Below the pieces are notes generated by a model, which did no database searches, was not told the DNA's origin, and saw nothing but the letters and a program-made list of their open reading frames with translations. Shown in pieces: positions 44,701-57,344 of a stretch of DNA of 64,000 nt (within the stretch, counting starts at the first letter, position 1; every line of letters starts with the position of its first letter). Source of the stretch: Clonostachys chloroleuca (taxonomy: Eukaryota > Ascomycota > Sordariomycetes > Hypocreales > Bionectriaceae); contig JBANAY010000003.1 in assembly GCA_037952775.1 (NCBI GenBank), positions 18,848,001-18,912,000 on the forward strand, written 5' to 3'. A program made the position numbers and the translations under genes.

Positions 44701-46674
44701 CTCAGTACTGGAGAGCCAGTGGTCGTGTCTGATGAAGAAGGGCACTTTGCCCTCGCGATTGGTTACATCACGGCTGTTCGAAAAGACAGAGTCAGTGTCG
44801 CCGTTGATAGACGTTTGCACAACGCTCGGATCCGACAACCTGGTTTTGATGAGGTCGACAATCAGGTTTTTGCCGGGATTATGGAGGCACAACTAGGAGC
44901 TAGTTCTCAAGGAGAGGCCCGCGGGAAGGATGAAGTTCCATCAATTCGGTATCGATTGGATCAAGATGAATTCAGCAATGGCATGGCAACTGTCAGGAAC
45001 AATCTTGTACAGATGATGGCCGATGACATCCCTCACGCACGAAGAATGCGCCAGGTTATTGTTGACATGGAACCACCTCGGTTCAAGCCTGTCGCAACTC
45101 AATACACCGTCACCGATGGAGACAGCTTGAATGTGGACCAGAAACAAGCCATCGAGAAAGTCATGAGTGCGCAAGATTACGCCCTGGTATTGGGCATGCC
45201 TGGTACGGGCAAGACGACAACTATCGCCCACATCATCCGAGCACTGACGTCTCAAGGGAAAAGCGTGCTTCTTACATCCCACACACACACCGCGGTTGAC
45301 AATATTCTTCTCAAGCTCAAGTCGGACAACACCCCTATTCTGAGGCTTGGTGTTCCTAGTAAGGTGCACCCTGAAGTAAAGGAGTTTGCCACTTTGGCCG
45401 GCCTGCCAATGAAATCGTATGAGCAGATTAAGGAAGCATGGCACGAGTCTCCAATCGTCGCTACGACCTGTCTGGGGATCAATCACCCCGTTTTCCACGA
45501 GCGCTCATTTGATTATTGTATTGTGGATGAAGCATCCCAGATTACATTGCCTATCTGTGCTGGACCTATCAGAATGGCCCGTACTTTTGTTCTTGTTGGT
45601 GACCACAACCAATTACCGCCAGTGGTGAAAAATGAAGAAGCACGAGAAGGCGGCTTGGACGTGAGCCTATTCAAACTTCTATCCGACGCGCACCCTGAAT
45701 CCGTGGTCAATCTCGAGCATCAGTATCGCATGTGCGAGGACATTATGACTCTGAGCAATACATTGATCTATGACGGGCGGCTGCGCTGCGGCACAGAATC
45801 TCTCCGCAAGCGCAAACTAGACATACCAAAAATGGAAGCGCTGAAGTTGAAGCATTTTGACTCGGCATCTCTACGTCTTGCTGGGACGCCACGATCTATC
45901 TGTACGGGGCCTGTTCCTGGGCGTTGCTGGCTTTCCGATGTTCTGGATAGCGAGGCTCGTGTACGGTTTCTTGATACTGATACAATCCAGCCGCTGGTTC
46001 GAGAGGAGGCCCAAGGCAAACGTATTGTCAACTCGGCCGAATGCCGCGTCGTATCTCAACTCGTCGATAGCCTCCTCTCCATTGGTATTCCCAGTAACGA
46101 GATTGGAGTAATGACACATTATCGAGCTCAATTGTTCATGCTCAAGGATCAGCTTCGAGGATTTCATGGTGTCGAAATGCACACTACGGACCGGTTTCAA
46201 GGCCGTGACAAAGAAGTCATTGTTTTGAGTCTTGTACGAAGCAACGATGCTTGTAATATTGGCGACCTTCTCAAAGATTGGCGGCGTATCAATGTCGCAT
46301 TTACACGTGCGAAGACGAAGCTTCTGGTGGTGGGTAGCATGAGCACCTTGAAAGGAAGTGGCCAGGAAAATATGCTCAGCAGGTTCATCTCGCTCATGGA
46401 GGACCATGACTGGATTTACCACCTCCCTGCCGAAGCCCTTGTGAACCATCACTTTGAAGAGTTTGGGACACAGATTACAGCAAGCGGGCTGACACAACGA
46501 AATGGCCCATCGCCCATGAAACCTAAAAAGTCACCAAAGAAGATTATAGGAGGTCCAAAGGGAAAGGAGAATATGCGACCCTCGCCAAAGAAGGCGAAGA
46601 TTGGTGAACGGCTGATGAAAACGAAACCCATTATTCGGGACATATTAAACGAGATGACGAACGGCGCATATTAA
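41741..46674 (+). CDS. DNA2: DNA replication ATP-dependent helicase/nuclease Dna2
   Basis: Processes long Okazaki flaps and resects double-strand breaks in the nucleus. Five exons: 41741-41785, 41846-43159, 43207-43302, 43354-43848 and 43903-46674, giving 1573 aa with a continuous frame. The introns are 60, 47, 51 and 54 nt; the third has a weak donor (GTTTGC). Residues 1-450 are disordered with acidic repeats (DEFGDLDDDVFEEA; EEFGDLDDDLDFD). The RecB-like nuclease has Cys557, Cys794, Cys797 and Cys803-type iron-sulphur ligands (SYGCMRR; CGNCYAKTSC) and catalytic GNIDATVEV and PFELKTGR. The SF1 helicase has motif I GMPGTGKTTT at about 1081, Ia TSHTHTAVDN, II CIVDEASQ, III VGDHNQLPPV, and VI RRINVAFTRAKTKL. 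The Lys/Pro-rich C-terminus may be a nuclear signal. It converges on the BRE4-like gene with 109 bp between stops. Confidence 0.96.
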
Positions 46675-46783
46675 CAACCATTATAATATGTTTTGGGCAT
46701 ATACACTTGGCGTAGGGCAGGAAATGAGTTTTGGGATTGGTAAAATGGCATTGGGATATATTTGACTGAGGCGTTGGTTGTAT

Positions 46784-49700
46784 TCAAGGGGGATTGTTAC
46801 GCAGTTGGTCTACGGGGTTTTCTTTCAAGTCATCATCGAAGCTATTCATGCCTTCCAGTTAGCAGCATATCGCTTCAGCAGTTAGCATTATAAACTTACC
46901 CTTGCTCCCCAACAATGAGTTTTGTCAACTCCTCCAGCTCTTCCAACTGGGCTACACATCCTGTGAGGCTTTCGTTGAATGAGAAGCTGTGAATGTCGGA
47001 CCACCGCGTGTTGAAGGAGCCGATTCTCTCGGCTTGTGCAGCAATCTCATCCTCTATCTCAATAGTTCGCAATAGAAGTTTTCTTCGCGCGGCACCGGCA
47101 TTAGGGAGATATCGCTTTGACACGGTTAGCTTTATTTTCCGAATAGGGGAAACCTAGCGCAGCAGGGTCATGTAATTTGATTGTGAGTTCACTTACAGGT
47201 ACCTTCCTCTGCGATCGTAGTGCGCCTGCGAGGATATACAAATTACCTAGGATCGCGGCCACGGCGTCTCGCCGATACCCCAGAAGCTTCTCAGAAGCGA
47301 CGGGGTTGTCGCGGATGTACCCGGGGTTGTAGAACAGGGCGGCCTGGCGAACGGCGATGAGGTAGTCGAAGAAGCGCTCGCAGGCGTCGGCGAGAGCGCT
47401 GTACGGCAGGGGGTCGAAGGGGGCGCGGAGCCGGATCTCGTGACGGGTGAGTTCCTGCGGATGAAGTTTTGTTAAGTTGGGATGTGCAATTTGAAAGAGA
47501 TATGTGACTCTTTTGGGTGTGTGTGTGTGTGTGGTCTTACGAGGAGTTGTCTGATTCTGAGGAAGCCTTCGCGGATGTGGCCCTCGAGTTGTTCGGACTT
47601 TTGGATGTCTAGCGCTGTGGGCTCCTTGCCCTCTTCAAAGTAGACATATTTGGCAACGACGTCTGCGGTGCGTTAGTTTTCTGTATCGTAGGGTTCCTGA
47701 GTGAGGAGAGGGTGCGTACTGCGGTATATGATGCTCATGAAGAAAATCATGGAAGACATGGCGGAGCGAAGCTCATGTCTCGCTACGAAGGGCCAGAGAA
47801 CCCAGTTTACCAAAATGGGGACAGCAGTTCCGACGAAGAAGCATAGACCCATGGCAATGGTGAAAGTGACGGCGGCATCGTCTTTAGGCCGGTTGTGTAG
47901 ATTCAGTGATACGACGGTGAAGGACATGCAGCCGATTAACCCAGATCGCTATGTTCAAATTTGATTAGCCGCCGTCCAAGAGTTCGTGTGACTCAGGGCT
48001 GAAATGGGAGGAGACTCACTGGATGTGAACTTTGCACGAATCGGTAGAGCATAGGTATCATGAAAATGGCTGAGAATGCGCCCGTGACGTATGGGTTTCC
48101 TTTCCCAGCAGCTTGTGCTGCACCAGCCCATATAGCTCCCAAAATGGCGCAGAATGATCTGGTAAAGAGATCCTGTACGTTACCCCCCACACGAGGATGA
48201 ATCATGATCCAGCTCGCGGATACAGCCCACCAGACGTGGTAGCGGTCCCACCACTCGTGCCCGTCGAGGTAAGAGGGGACTGAGAGGAGCGAGGTGACAA
48301 TGCAGACCTTCAAAGCATATCGGCCTTCGAAGCCTTGCAGATGGCGGAGGACCCGCCAGATCTTATGGCCAACGTCGTCTTCGTCGACCTTGTCCGGGTC
48401 TTCAGTTTGCGGGTGCGAGTCTATTGGGTATGGCATGCTCTCGCCCTCGCCGTCATCAGGTTCTGGCGTGTTTGCTCTCGTGCGCGTTGGCTTGTGTTCT
48501 TTTGATTTGATGCTCTCCAGCAGGTCGGCAATCTGCACAAAGGTGGAATGATAAGAGCCCGCGGTGATTCCTCCACGATCGTGTCGTGTCTGGCGGTTCG
48601 CTCGGTGGATGGCTTTCCAGAAAGAGTAGGAGGGAAAGTTCAGCCGGGGCCAGTCCGACATCTGCTGCATATCTTCAACCTTGTCAAGCAGATTCTGGAC
48701 GGCGTCTGCGGCTTCCCTAGTGTGTCGTACAAAGAGAAATAGCTGGACAATATCGGCTGCTTGCATTGTCCGAGAGGTCAGTTTGTTAGATTGGAAGACT
48801 GAAATCTCAGCATCATTCAATGATGAGAGAGTATTGTCGAGGTGAATCTGAATAGCCCCTACGTCAGCTGATACATCCTTCGGAGGTCCGATGTATTTTC
48901 GATAGCCAGAGAGATCCATCAGAGCGGCATCACTGCGATCCAGGCCTTCCAGAATGCTATCCAGGACCTCTCGAAGCGGCTTTGATAGCGCGTGCAGCAC
49001 CATTGTGCTGACGTCCTCGAGATCAGCCACTGACTGCTCGTTACTGAGTCCAAAGTCTGCTGTATTCACCCCTGGTGCTTCAGGCATATTGATTATAACA
49101 CTAGCGCTTTTGGTCTGAGATGCGGCATCTATTAGATAGGTCTCCGTATCCATAGACAGGAGTGCTCTTATAACACCCTGCATTAGGTTCCGCAAGTCTT
49201 CCACGTCGTCAGGGCGGAATCTTGTAATTGTCAAGTCTAGCCGCAGGTCGCGATGAGCTTGGGACAAGTCAACATAGGACTGGGCCAAGCGCCGTTGCCG
49301 CCCGTTATCCCGTGGGCTAGGTATTTCGAGAGCATTCTCCCTTCAGTTAGTGGTCGAACGATCAATCCATCATCCAGGTAAGGAAGTTTGCTTACTTTTG
49401 TGATTGCAAAGAAATCGTGAAAGGTTATGGCCAGAGGACGAGCCCCGGCATCCGGCCAGATCAGACAGTTGACGGCCAAAGCAATGGCTTGCCCTAAAAC
49501 CCAGGATATCCCATAGCTCCTGGCCTTGAACCATCCGACACTGTGATCGTTCGTTTCAGCCAAGGTCATGCACATAATGGCAATTCCCGCACACAAGACA
49601 CATTGATAGAACCTGAGGAAGAATGATCGCATCCAACCCATTGTGGTCATGAAAAGCGCCAGGAAGAGAGCCAGGATACCGCCAAACCCGGCTCGGGCAG

Positions 49701-50376
49701 CGATAGTTGAGGTAGACAATAGAAGACCGACAATCCCCCAACCCAGACCTGCACCAGTCCCGACGATGGTGAGAACGGCACCGTCAATCTGAGACCCAAA
49801 GCTGCGAGCAGGATGGTTCAATATGGTAGAAACCGCCATAATGTAGCTGTAATTACCTAGCCAGTTGTGTACAGACGGAACTAGGCACAGCGCATAGGCC
49901 GTGAAGAAGGCCGTGAAGGTTTTCAACAGGCGGACACCCTCCCTCGTCGTCATCAACTCGACAACTATGCCCCGAAGCCTATCCCACTGCTTCTTAGTCA
50001 AGATCCTTGGCCTCAGTGGTGACTTGTCCTTCCAGCCCTCTGGGAGCGTTGCCTCGAACCTGACTTTCAGGTCATCTTGGGGTGCTTTGGGGGGCTTCAG
50101 AAACAGGGCGTCAAAGAAACCCTCACGCAACTCAGACACACCATAGGTGTTGGTATCAGCCCTCTCCTCTGACACTATCCGCTCTATTTGAACCGTGCTG
50201 ATAGTGGAGCTGCGCCGCGTGTCGAGGGTTGGCCGGCGGCGGAGTGAAGAACCAAAATCCGGGGCCAAAGCTGGCTGACCCCCCGAAGCGGAGGTTGCAG
50301 CATTGTCGTCCTTGTGTGAGCGTACGGGGACTGAAGATGCCTTGTATAAGGAGGGAAGGGCAAGTTCAGAGTTCAT
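46784..50376 (-). CDS. BRE4-like multi-pass membrane protein (aromatic acid exporter / FUSC superfamily)
   Basis: Large fungal membrane protein with the 'putative ER transporter 6TM' N-terminus and DUF2421-type C-terminus; yeast BRE4 mutants are sensitive to brefeldin A. The substrate is unknown. Seven exons: 50376-49396, 49336-48020, 47948-47720, 47662-47541, 47454-47197, 47114-46900 and 46841-46784, giving 1059 aa. The exon sum is divisible by three. The first hydrophobic bundle is at about 155-320 (TFTAFFTAYALCLVPSVHNW; GGILALFLALFMTTMGWM; GISWVLGQAIALAVNCLIWP), then a helical cytosolic region, then the second bundle at about 650-830 (YHVWWAVSASWIMIHPRVGG; FTIAMGLCFFVGTAVPILVN). The last splice has two possible acceptors: the one I used (46842) ends in ...RNNPP, while a nearer one gives a tail of only GHE. 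Branch-site spacing favours the former. Confidence 0.88.
47517..47532. repeat. (GT)8 microsatellite inside a BRE4-like intron
   Basis: Eight GT units on the + strand. On the coding (-) strand this is a CA tract starting about 8 nt after the 5' splice site of intron 4 (donor at 47540). Confidence 0.85.
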
Positions 50377-51302
50377 GGCGAGTTCTGAGCGAGGGACTCA
50401 TTGGCATTTCGAGCAACCATAATAGTATTTAGAAGCGCGACAGTAAATACTACAGGGCACAAAATCTGGAGCAGACAAAACCACCGGTTTCTTAAAGGCC
50501 TTCCTGTTCTCAATGGCGTTGTCTTACAGTGAGCGATAATATCAGTTCGAACTGGAACGCTGAGGTTATTAGTGTGGTCGCGCGTGCTGCTTGTTAGAGA
50601 GCAACTAAGGTTGACATAACGTGATGGATGTCTTGGGCGATTACGCGCAATTTCATGGTCAAAGAAAGGTATGATCGTGCGAGGATCTGCGCCGTTCACA
50701 CGACCTCATGCAGAAGAGAGATGGATGGTAGGCCATTTGGTTCGTCAACCCTGTGTCGAGTTTGAACCATGTGAGGAGCGCGAGTAGTGGGTCACAGTGT
50801 CATTCTCATCTACGTTAGCAGCTCTCCTGGCCTCTGCTGAGGAAACCGATTGGAATTGCCTATCGTTCGCGTATGATCCGGGAATCCCTGCGTGGGTGGC
50901 ATCGAGCGATGTCCCCCGCCTGGTCTGCGTCCAACGAACTTTGATTCCGGGCATTTTCATGACATCAAATCAGGCTGGATTATCCCCAGGTTGGACGGAC
51001 AAGCCCAGGCTGCCCACCATTTGTTATGAATAATATGGAGCCTGTGGTTGGATCATGCGAATCAGCTTGCTCCGCGATGCTCCAGCCCAGAGGCGAGTTC
51101 AGACTAATGTCAGTGGGGGAGAGTTTTCCCGGTTCCATCACGTGACCGTTCCGGTTCGCCGGCTGGAGCAACTCTCGCATATCGAACAACGACGACATCC
51201 CCCGACTCACCCCGTCAATCCGCATCAAGCCCCCCGAATCAAGCCATTGAGGGCCTCATACACGAAAACCCGACTGAAAATTACGAGTATTCGACGACGA
51301 TC
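50377..51302. promoter_or_regulatory. divergent intergenic region BRE4-like / complex I subunit
   Basis: 926 bp between divergent starts. No gene is supported; the short frames lack domains. It should contain both promoters. No clear TATA box or named regulator site was seen. Confidence 0.5.
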
Positions 51303-51831
51303 ATGGTTTTCCTCCGCCAGATCGCGCGTTCAGCGCGCTGCGTCCGCCACACTACCCCCACGACCACCATCACCACCGCGCGAAGCTTTTCATTGACCAC
51401 CCGACGACAAGGTGGCGGCGGCCAGCAGTGGGATCCCCCTACCGGCTGGCTCTGGGGAATCAAGCCCGGCGAGAAGGCCGAGCCTGAGGGATGGGAGTGG
51501 CCCATGTACATCTTCTGCGGTGCTCTCGCTGCCGCCACAGTCGCCCTTGCATTCAAGCCTGATACGACGTGAGTCTTATACCGAAGCCGACCCAGCACAA
51601 GACGCCCGCTGTGTTCCTCGGTGGAACCCCGCAGCGTAGAGTGACGGCGCCGAGGAAGCTACAGCGCTGCGATGTTGCCCGGATCTGCGTCATTTTGATT
51701 TTCTGACCTGGACTTGCTGACCATTTGTGCCTCACAGCGTCTCTACCTGGGCTCTCGAGGAAGCACGACGGAGGTTAGAGGCCGAGGGTATCCTACCCGA
51801 CCCTTACCCTAACGGCGAGAAGAAGGAGTAG
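51303..51831 (+). CDS. NADH:ubiquinone oxidoreductase ESSS/NDUFB11-type subunit
   Basis: Accessory subunit of mitochondrial complex I membrane arm. Exons 51303-51568 and 51738-51831 (169-nt intron, GTGAGT...CACAG, phase 2) give 119 aa. An Arg/Thr/Ser-rich presequence ending near SFSLTTRRQ (about residue 35) is typical of mitochondrial import. It is followed by the Trp/Pro-rich WDPPTGWLWGIKPGEKAEPE block and one membrane segment (WPMYIFCGALAAATVALAF, about 67-86). A short charged C-terminal tail begins STWALEEARRRLEAEGI. This layout fits the ESSS family, but small complex I subunits are easily confused, so the exact orthology is less certain than the location. Confidence 0.78.
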
Positions 51832-52223
51832 GACGGGGACCAGGCGGCGGGGGAATAGACTACAAACAGAAAGAATATATGGCATCATTGAGCCGCTCAG
51901 GGCTATGGATTGGCCCAACCCCACACGTGTATAGTTGCTCTCATCATTTCATCTGAGAGAAGAAACTCGGTGGTTCACGCCATGATTAGAAATAACTTTT
52001 TTTTTGTTCATTTTGTTCTTCTTTTCAACAAACAGCAGATCGGATGGCGGTTCATTTTGGCTCGTCCAATGCAAAAAACCTCAATTATAAATTGTGCCAA
52101 CACAGACCGAGATGAATACGAACGTGGGGAAATAAAGATGGCATACGAAATTTTGGTCTCTTCTTTTAATTCTGCATGCTTATAATTACGTCCCAAGCCC
52201 CACGTCTACAGCGATTTTACTTC
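51832..52223. other. intergenic, convergent 3' regions
   Basis: 392 bp, AT-rich, between the stops of the complex I subunit (+) and the aminotransferase (-). Presumed 3' UTRs only. Confidence 0.6.
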
Positions 52224-53540
52224 TTATTTGGAAGACACATAGCTCCACTCGTGCTCTTCATCACCGTACTGGATGGCCTCAATCCAGTTCTTCATCTTCA
52301 ACGCAATCTCGCCAGACTCCTCAGTCGCCTTCAGACCGCAGTCAATGGTCTCGTCCTTCCACGCAATCTTCCTGATGGGGCTGACAATAGCAGCCGTACC
52401 GGCTCCGAAAGCCTCGAGGAGGCGTCCCTCCTTGGACGCCTCGGCAAGCTCACTAATGGTGTACTTGCGCTCGCTGATCTTCCAGCCCTCGGGGATGAGG
52501 CGCTCGCGGGCGAGGGCGAGGACGGAGTCGCGGGTGACACCCTCGAGGATGGTGCCATCGAGAGGAGCGGTGACGAGCTCCTTCTGGCCAGTCTTCTTGT
52601 CCTTGATGGCGGCGAACATGTTCATCGTGCCGACCTCGGTGACGAACTGCTCCTCGCCGAAGAGCCACAGGTTCTGCTGGTGGCCCCTAGAGCTGGCCTC
52701 GAGCTGGGGCACGATGCAGGGGGCGTAGTTGGCGCCGAGCTTCTTGTCGCCGACGCCGCCGGGCCACGCGCGCACGGCGTAGTCGGTGGCCTCTAGAGAG
52801 ACGGCCTTGAAGCCGGTGGGGTAGTATGGGCCCACGGGCGAGGCAATGACATAGAGGAGGGCTGAGCCTGGAGGACCAACTCCGAGAGTCTTCTGAGTGC
52901 CGATCATGGTTGGGCGCAGGTAGAGGGAGTATCCGCGCTGGTCTGGGATCTTGGCGGCCTCGAGCTGGACGAACTTGGAGATCAAGTCAATGAGGGCCTC
53001 GGAGTCAAATGTAGGCAGGGCGATGCGGGCGGACGACTTGTTCAGGCGGGCCATGTTCTTATCAGGGCGGAACAGGCGAACCTGGCCAGACTTGTCTTTG
53101 TAGGCCTTCATACCCTCAAAGCACTCGAATGCATAGTGAAACACGCATGTAGCAGGGTCAAGAGACAGGTTCTGGTAAGGAGTGATTTTGGGGTTCAACC
53201 ATCCTTCCTCCTTATTCCATTCGATGGTGAGCATGTGATCTGTTGCGGGCAAGGACGACTAAGTTAGCCAATGTTCGCAAGCTGCGCATATGCGCCCTTG
53301 ATCTCGGTCGTAATTGAACTTACCAGTAAACTCCTTGCCAAAGACGAGGTCCTCGGGTTTGCTCAAAGGCTTGGGGGTGGTATTCTTGGTGACCTCGAGC
53401 TTGCTGGCATCAAGCGGTCGCAGCGCTGAGGCAGCGCGGGCCGAGTAACTGAAGGGACGGGCTGCCCAGCATGTTGGCAGAGCTCTAGCTGCCCGGACTG
53501 AGCACTTCAGAGCTGTCTGTGTACGGAGAAAGGGTCTCAT
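52224..53540 (-). CDS. BAT1: branched-chain amino acid aminotransferase, mitochondrial
   Basis: PLP-dependent transaminase for leucine, isoleucine and valine. Exons 53540-53324 and 53239-52224 (84-nt intron, GTAAGT...AACAG) give 410 aa. The frame is open a little upstream of 53540, but the first ATG is there (MRPFLRTQ). An N-terminal Arg/Ala/Ser-rich stretch of about 35-50 residues indicates mitochondrial import, as in yeast Bat1. Class IV aminotransferase marks: FHYAFECFEGMKAYK near 106-120, RPDKNMARL, LYLRPTMIGTQKTLG, the PLP lysine Lys239 in GGVGDKKLGANYAP, EVGTMNMF, and LDGTILEGVTRDS. The C-terminal GTAAIVSPI block is also present. High G/C third positions in this gene create long antisense frames that should be ignored. 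Confidence 0.96.
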
Positions 53541-54319
53541 TTTGACAACGTTTTTTGGCGGTGCCAAAGTTGGGTTGGCCGACTCTGATAAACCACGCTA
53601 CTATGGCTGCGAAGGGAAAAAAAGAGGGCCCTCAATTGAGAGGAGGAACCAAGATGCAGGCACGAGAAGCAAAGGACGATACACCAACTAGAACACGGCA
53701 CCACCCGAGACGGCAGACAGACTGCTTTTATGTCGGACAGTTGACACAGAGATGACCCGCGAAAGCCAACTATCTAGTTACACCAGGCGATATCGGAGAA
53801 TGCTTATGTCAAGCGCAAGGCCGTCGTCGCAATCAAGCACCGAAGGTATCCGCCATTCGGCCGTTGCGAACCGCGATTTAGGGTCCTGGCATGCGCCACA
53901 GTTGTCAGCGCTAATACCTCGACTGAGAACCGTTTCAGCCACAGATATCGAGCAACGTACTCCAAATCCAAGACATCTTCAGCCACACGCGTCCAGGACC
54001 CTGAAGATAGGACAGCATCGACTAATCAGCCATATGGCTATGTGCAAGCGCGTATCCCAATAGGCGAGCGCTGTCATTTTATTTCTTGTCGCATTCGACG
54101 CAGTCTTTCCCGGGCCTTTTGCTACCTTGTTGTGGTTTCTTTTGTCGTCGTCGATATAACGAAGTCCTGACGGTTTCAGAGCAACTGCGCAATCGCGTAG
54201 CGTTACGTTGCTATACATCACTCCAGGGCCGCGCCCATTCGATCCTCAAAATCCGCAGCAACTTGTCTATTCGATCATGATCCTCGTGGCCCTCGGCCGA
54301 AGCCCACCGTAATCGCACA
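53541..54319. promoter_or_regulatory. divergent intergenic region BAT / Scy1-like
   Basis: 779 bp between divergent starts, presumably both promoters. No Leu3-type CCGG-N4-CCGG site was found by eye. No gene is supported. Confidence 0.5.
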
Positions 54320-57300
54320 ATGTTCTCCTCGGCGCTCCGATCTATTGCTCCCACCAACATCTCCAGCAACTATTCCGTCTCATCAGCGCCCACCTCCCGA
54401 GCTGGGCCATGGAACATCTACGATGCGAAGAAGAAGTCGACCGGCAAGGTCTATAGCGTGTTTGTCTTTGACAAAAAATCAGTGGATTCTCATGGCAGCT
54501 CATTGGGGCGCTCCGGTGGCGGTTCCTCCTTCAAGAAGACCATGGAGGAGGTGGTGGAGCGGTTGAAAAAGGAGGCATCGAGTCTGGCCAAGTTACGGCA
54601 CCCCAGCATCCTCGAATTGGTGGAGCCAGTGGAAGAGACAAGAGGTGGAGGGCTACAGTTTGTTACCGAGCCTGTGACTGCTTCTCTAGCGAGCGCGCTG
54701 CAAGAAAAGGACGATCAGGAGAGGTCAGGAGGTCCCGGTGGGCGAGGGAGTCGATACGTCACCGAGGATGCAGACGGCGTGCGCCGTCGAAGAGAATTGG
54801 AGATTGATGAATTGGAGATTCAAAAGGGACTGCTACAGCTAAGCAAAGCTCTTGAATTCTTGCACGATCATGCGGGGCTTGTCCACGGAAACCTCACCCC
54901 CGACGCAGTTCTGATCAATGCTAAGGTATGTCTTCACAATGCAGCCTATCCCAGGGTCCATGTTCTGACGGTAGCTCAATAGTCCGACTGGAAACTCAGC
55001 GGTCTCGCATTCTGCAGCCCTATCGAAGGTTCGTCGAAGCCGACATCGATCCATGGGATTAACTTATACGAGGTTTTGAACATGGATCCCCGATTACCAA
55101 GATACATCCAACTGAACCTGGACTACACATCGCCCGATTTTGTCATGGACAACAATATGACGGCGGCGGCGGACATGTTCTCGTTGGGAATTCTATGCGT
55201 CACTTTATACAATTCTCCCCACAGGTCGCCATTGGAGTCTCATGGCAGCGTATCATCCTACAAGAGAATGTTCACATCCTCGTCGACCATTCCCTCCACC
55301 TCGAACAAATTTCTCTCTTCTCGCCCTATACCCAAAGACCTCACGCTCCACGTTCTGCCTCGTCTCATTACCAGACGGCCGGCCCAGCGTCTGACCGCCA
55401 AGGAGTTCCAGGAAAGCGAATATTTCGACAACGTTCTTATTTCAACCATCCGCTTCTTAGATGCCTTCCCGGCCAAAACTCCCAGTGAGAAGGGTCAATT
55501 CATGCGGGGGCTCGTCAAGGTCTTGCCATCGTTCCCCAAATCTGTGACAGAGAAAAAGATCCTTCCCGCACTATTGGAGGAGCTGAAGGATAGGGAGCTT
55601 CTGTCTCTGATTCTTCAGAACGTCTTCAAGATTATTGATCTGCTTCCTTCATCGCGGCGTGTATTTGGCGAGAAGGTCAGACCAGCCTTGAAAGAAATAT
55701 TTGTCACCAATGCCCCAAAACAAGGTCAAGAGAAGGATGCTGCTCGAGACGCCGGCCTGATGGTCTTCCTTGACAATCTTGCCGTATGTGCCGACAACTG
55801 CAATGGCAAAGAGTTCAAAGACGGTAAGTTCGATTTTTCCTCATGCTGGACCCTTGTCCCTTACACATGGCGCTAATACCCCTGCTATAGATATATTCCC
55901 CGTCATGTTGGCTGCTATTGAGTGTCCTACGCACAGCATCATTGATGCGTCTTTGAAGAGCTTGCCCGTTGTATTACCCGTCCTTGACTTCACCACTATT
56001 AAGAATGAGCTGTTCCCCGTCATTGCTGCCGTGTTTACTCGGACCAACAGTCTTGCAATCAAGGTCCGAGGTCTGCGGGCATTTGTCATTCTTTGTGGAG
56101 GAACAGCCGACCAAGCTGCGGATGATGGGCTGAACGGGCTCTCAACACAAAGCAAGAAGACATCGTCGTCCTCTGCCCTTGACAAGTACACGATGCAGGA
56201 GAAAATTATACCGCTCGTGAAAGGAATCAAGACGAAGGAGCCAGCCGTGATGATAGCTGCTCTAAACGTTCTCCGCATCGTTGGTGGAGTTGCCGACGCT
56301 GAGTTCGTGGCCATGGAAATCCTCCCTATTCTTTGGAGCATGAGTCTGGGCCCCCTCCTCGAGCTAAAGCAATTCCAAAATTTCATGGAGCTCATCAAGT
56401 CCCTATCAAGGAGGGTTGAAGATGAGCAGACTAAGAAGCTCCAAGAGCTCAGCGGTCTTGTCAAAACGCCCAACCCTAATAACGATGATTTCCTCGCATT
56501 TGGTGGGGTAACAGGAACTGGCTTCGACCAGTCCAATGGCACCACCGAGGACGACTTCGAGTCACTAGTCAAAGGTCGCTCGAAACCACAGGCATCTCCC
56601 TCGAGCGCAAGTGCCGGCAACAGCGGTTTCGCCAACTGGGACGACTCGCCCGCTCCCGCAACGTCTGCCCCGCCGTCCATATCGCGGTCATCCACCAACA
56701 CACCACCAGCTTTCTCATGGTCCACCCCTCCTCCCGGGGCTGGCTCTGCTCCTCCAAGCAATGTCGTCAAACCCCAGCAAGCATCCAGTTTCCGCACAGT
56801 GACCCCTGATCTGGGACGCTTCGAAGCCATGAAACCCTCGTCCACGCAGTTCAGCCAGCCCTTACAGCCTTCCCCTCTGAATCAACAAAGACAACCCGTA
56901 CGGCAACCATCCTCCTCTTCCGTCACCTCCACCAACACTACCAAGAGCAACGCCATCAACTGGTCAACCACGTCATCGGCCGCAACGGCAAACCCCTGGG
57001 CGTCTACTTCCACCACATCAACTATGCAGCCCATGCAATCCATGCAGCCCCTGCAATCCGGATCCTCCTTCGGCTCCGGCATGTCCCTCAACAATTCCCG
57101 AACCCCCTCATCTGGCTTCTCCCTCCCTCCCCCACCATCCTCCGGCTTCAGTATCGCTCCACCGCCATCACACTCTCAGCCCAAGCAACAACAACAACAA
57201 CAACAACCAATAGCCTGGCAGGGGTCATCGTCGATGAGCATGAACAGCATGATGGGTTCCACAAGCAGCATACAGCCACCCCCAGCCCAGCCCCAGCAGC

Positions 57301-57344
57301 AAAAGCAAACATCCGGGTTAGATAAATACGAAAGTCTGATTTAA
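54320..57344 (+). CDS. SCY1-like protein kinase homologue (SCYL2/Ppk32-type pseudokinase)
   Basis: Probable pseudokinase linked to clathrin/Golgi-endosome traffic in animals and to TOR/brefeldin phenotypes for fission yeast Ppk32. Exons 54320-54925, 54983-55823 and 55891-57344 give 966 aa. The kinase-like N-lobe (FSSALRSIAPTNISSNYSVS) is followed by LAKLRHPSILELVEPVEE. The catalytic HRD is replaced by HGN (LVHGNLTPDAVLIN), and the DFG position reads GLAF, so catalysis is unlikely. A HEAT-like helical region spans about 360-700 (KGQFMRGLVKVLPSFPKS; DIFPVMLAAIECPTHSI). The last 250 residues are Ser/Pro/Gln-rich with repeated NW, PPPPSSGFS and NPWA peptides and a Gln tract, probably adaptor-binding. 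The protein ends in GLDKYESLI. Confidence 0.93.

Noticed and set aside
55841..56845. 334-codon open frame on the - strand inside the Scy1-like gene
   Set aside because: Antisense shadow of a well-supported exon; composition is not protein-like and no splice or start context supports it.
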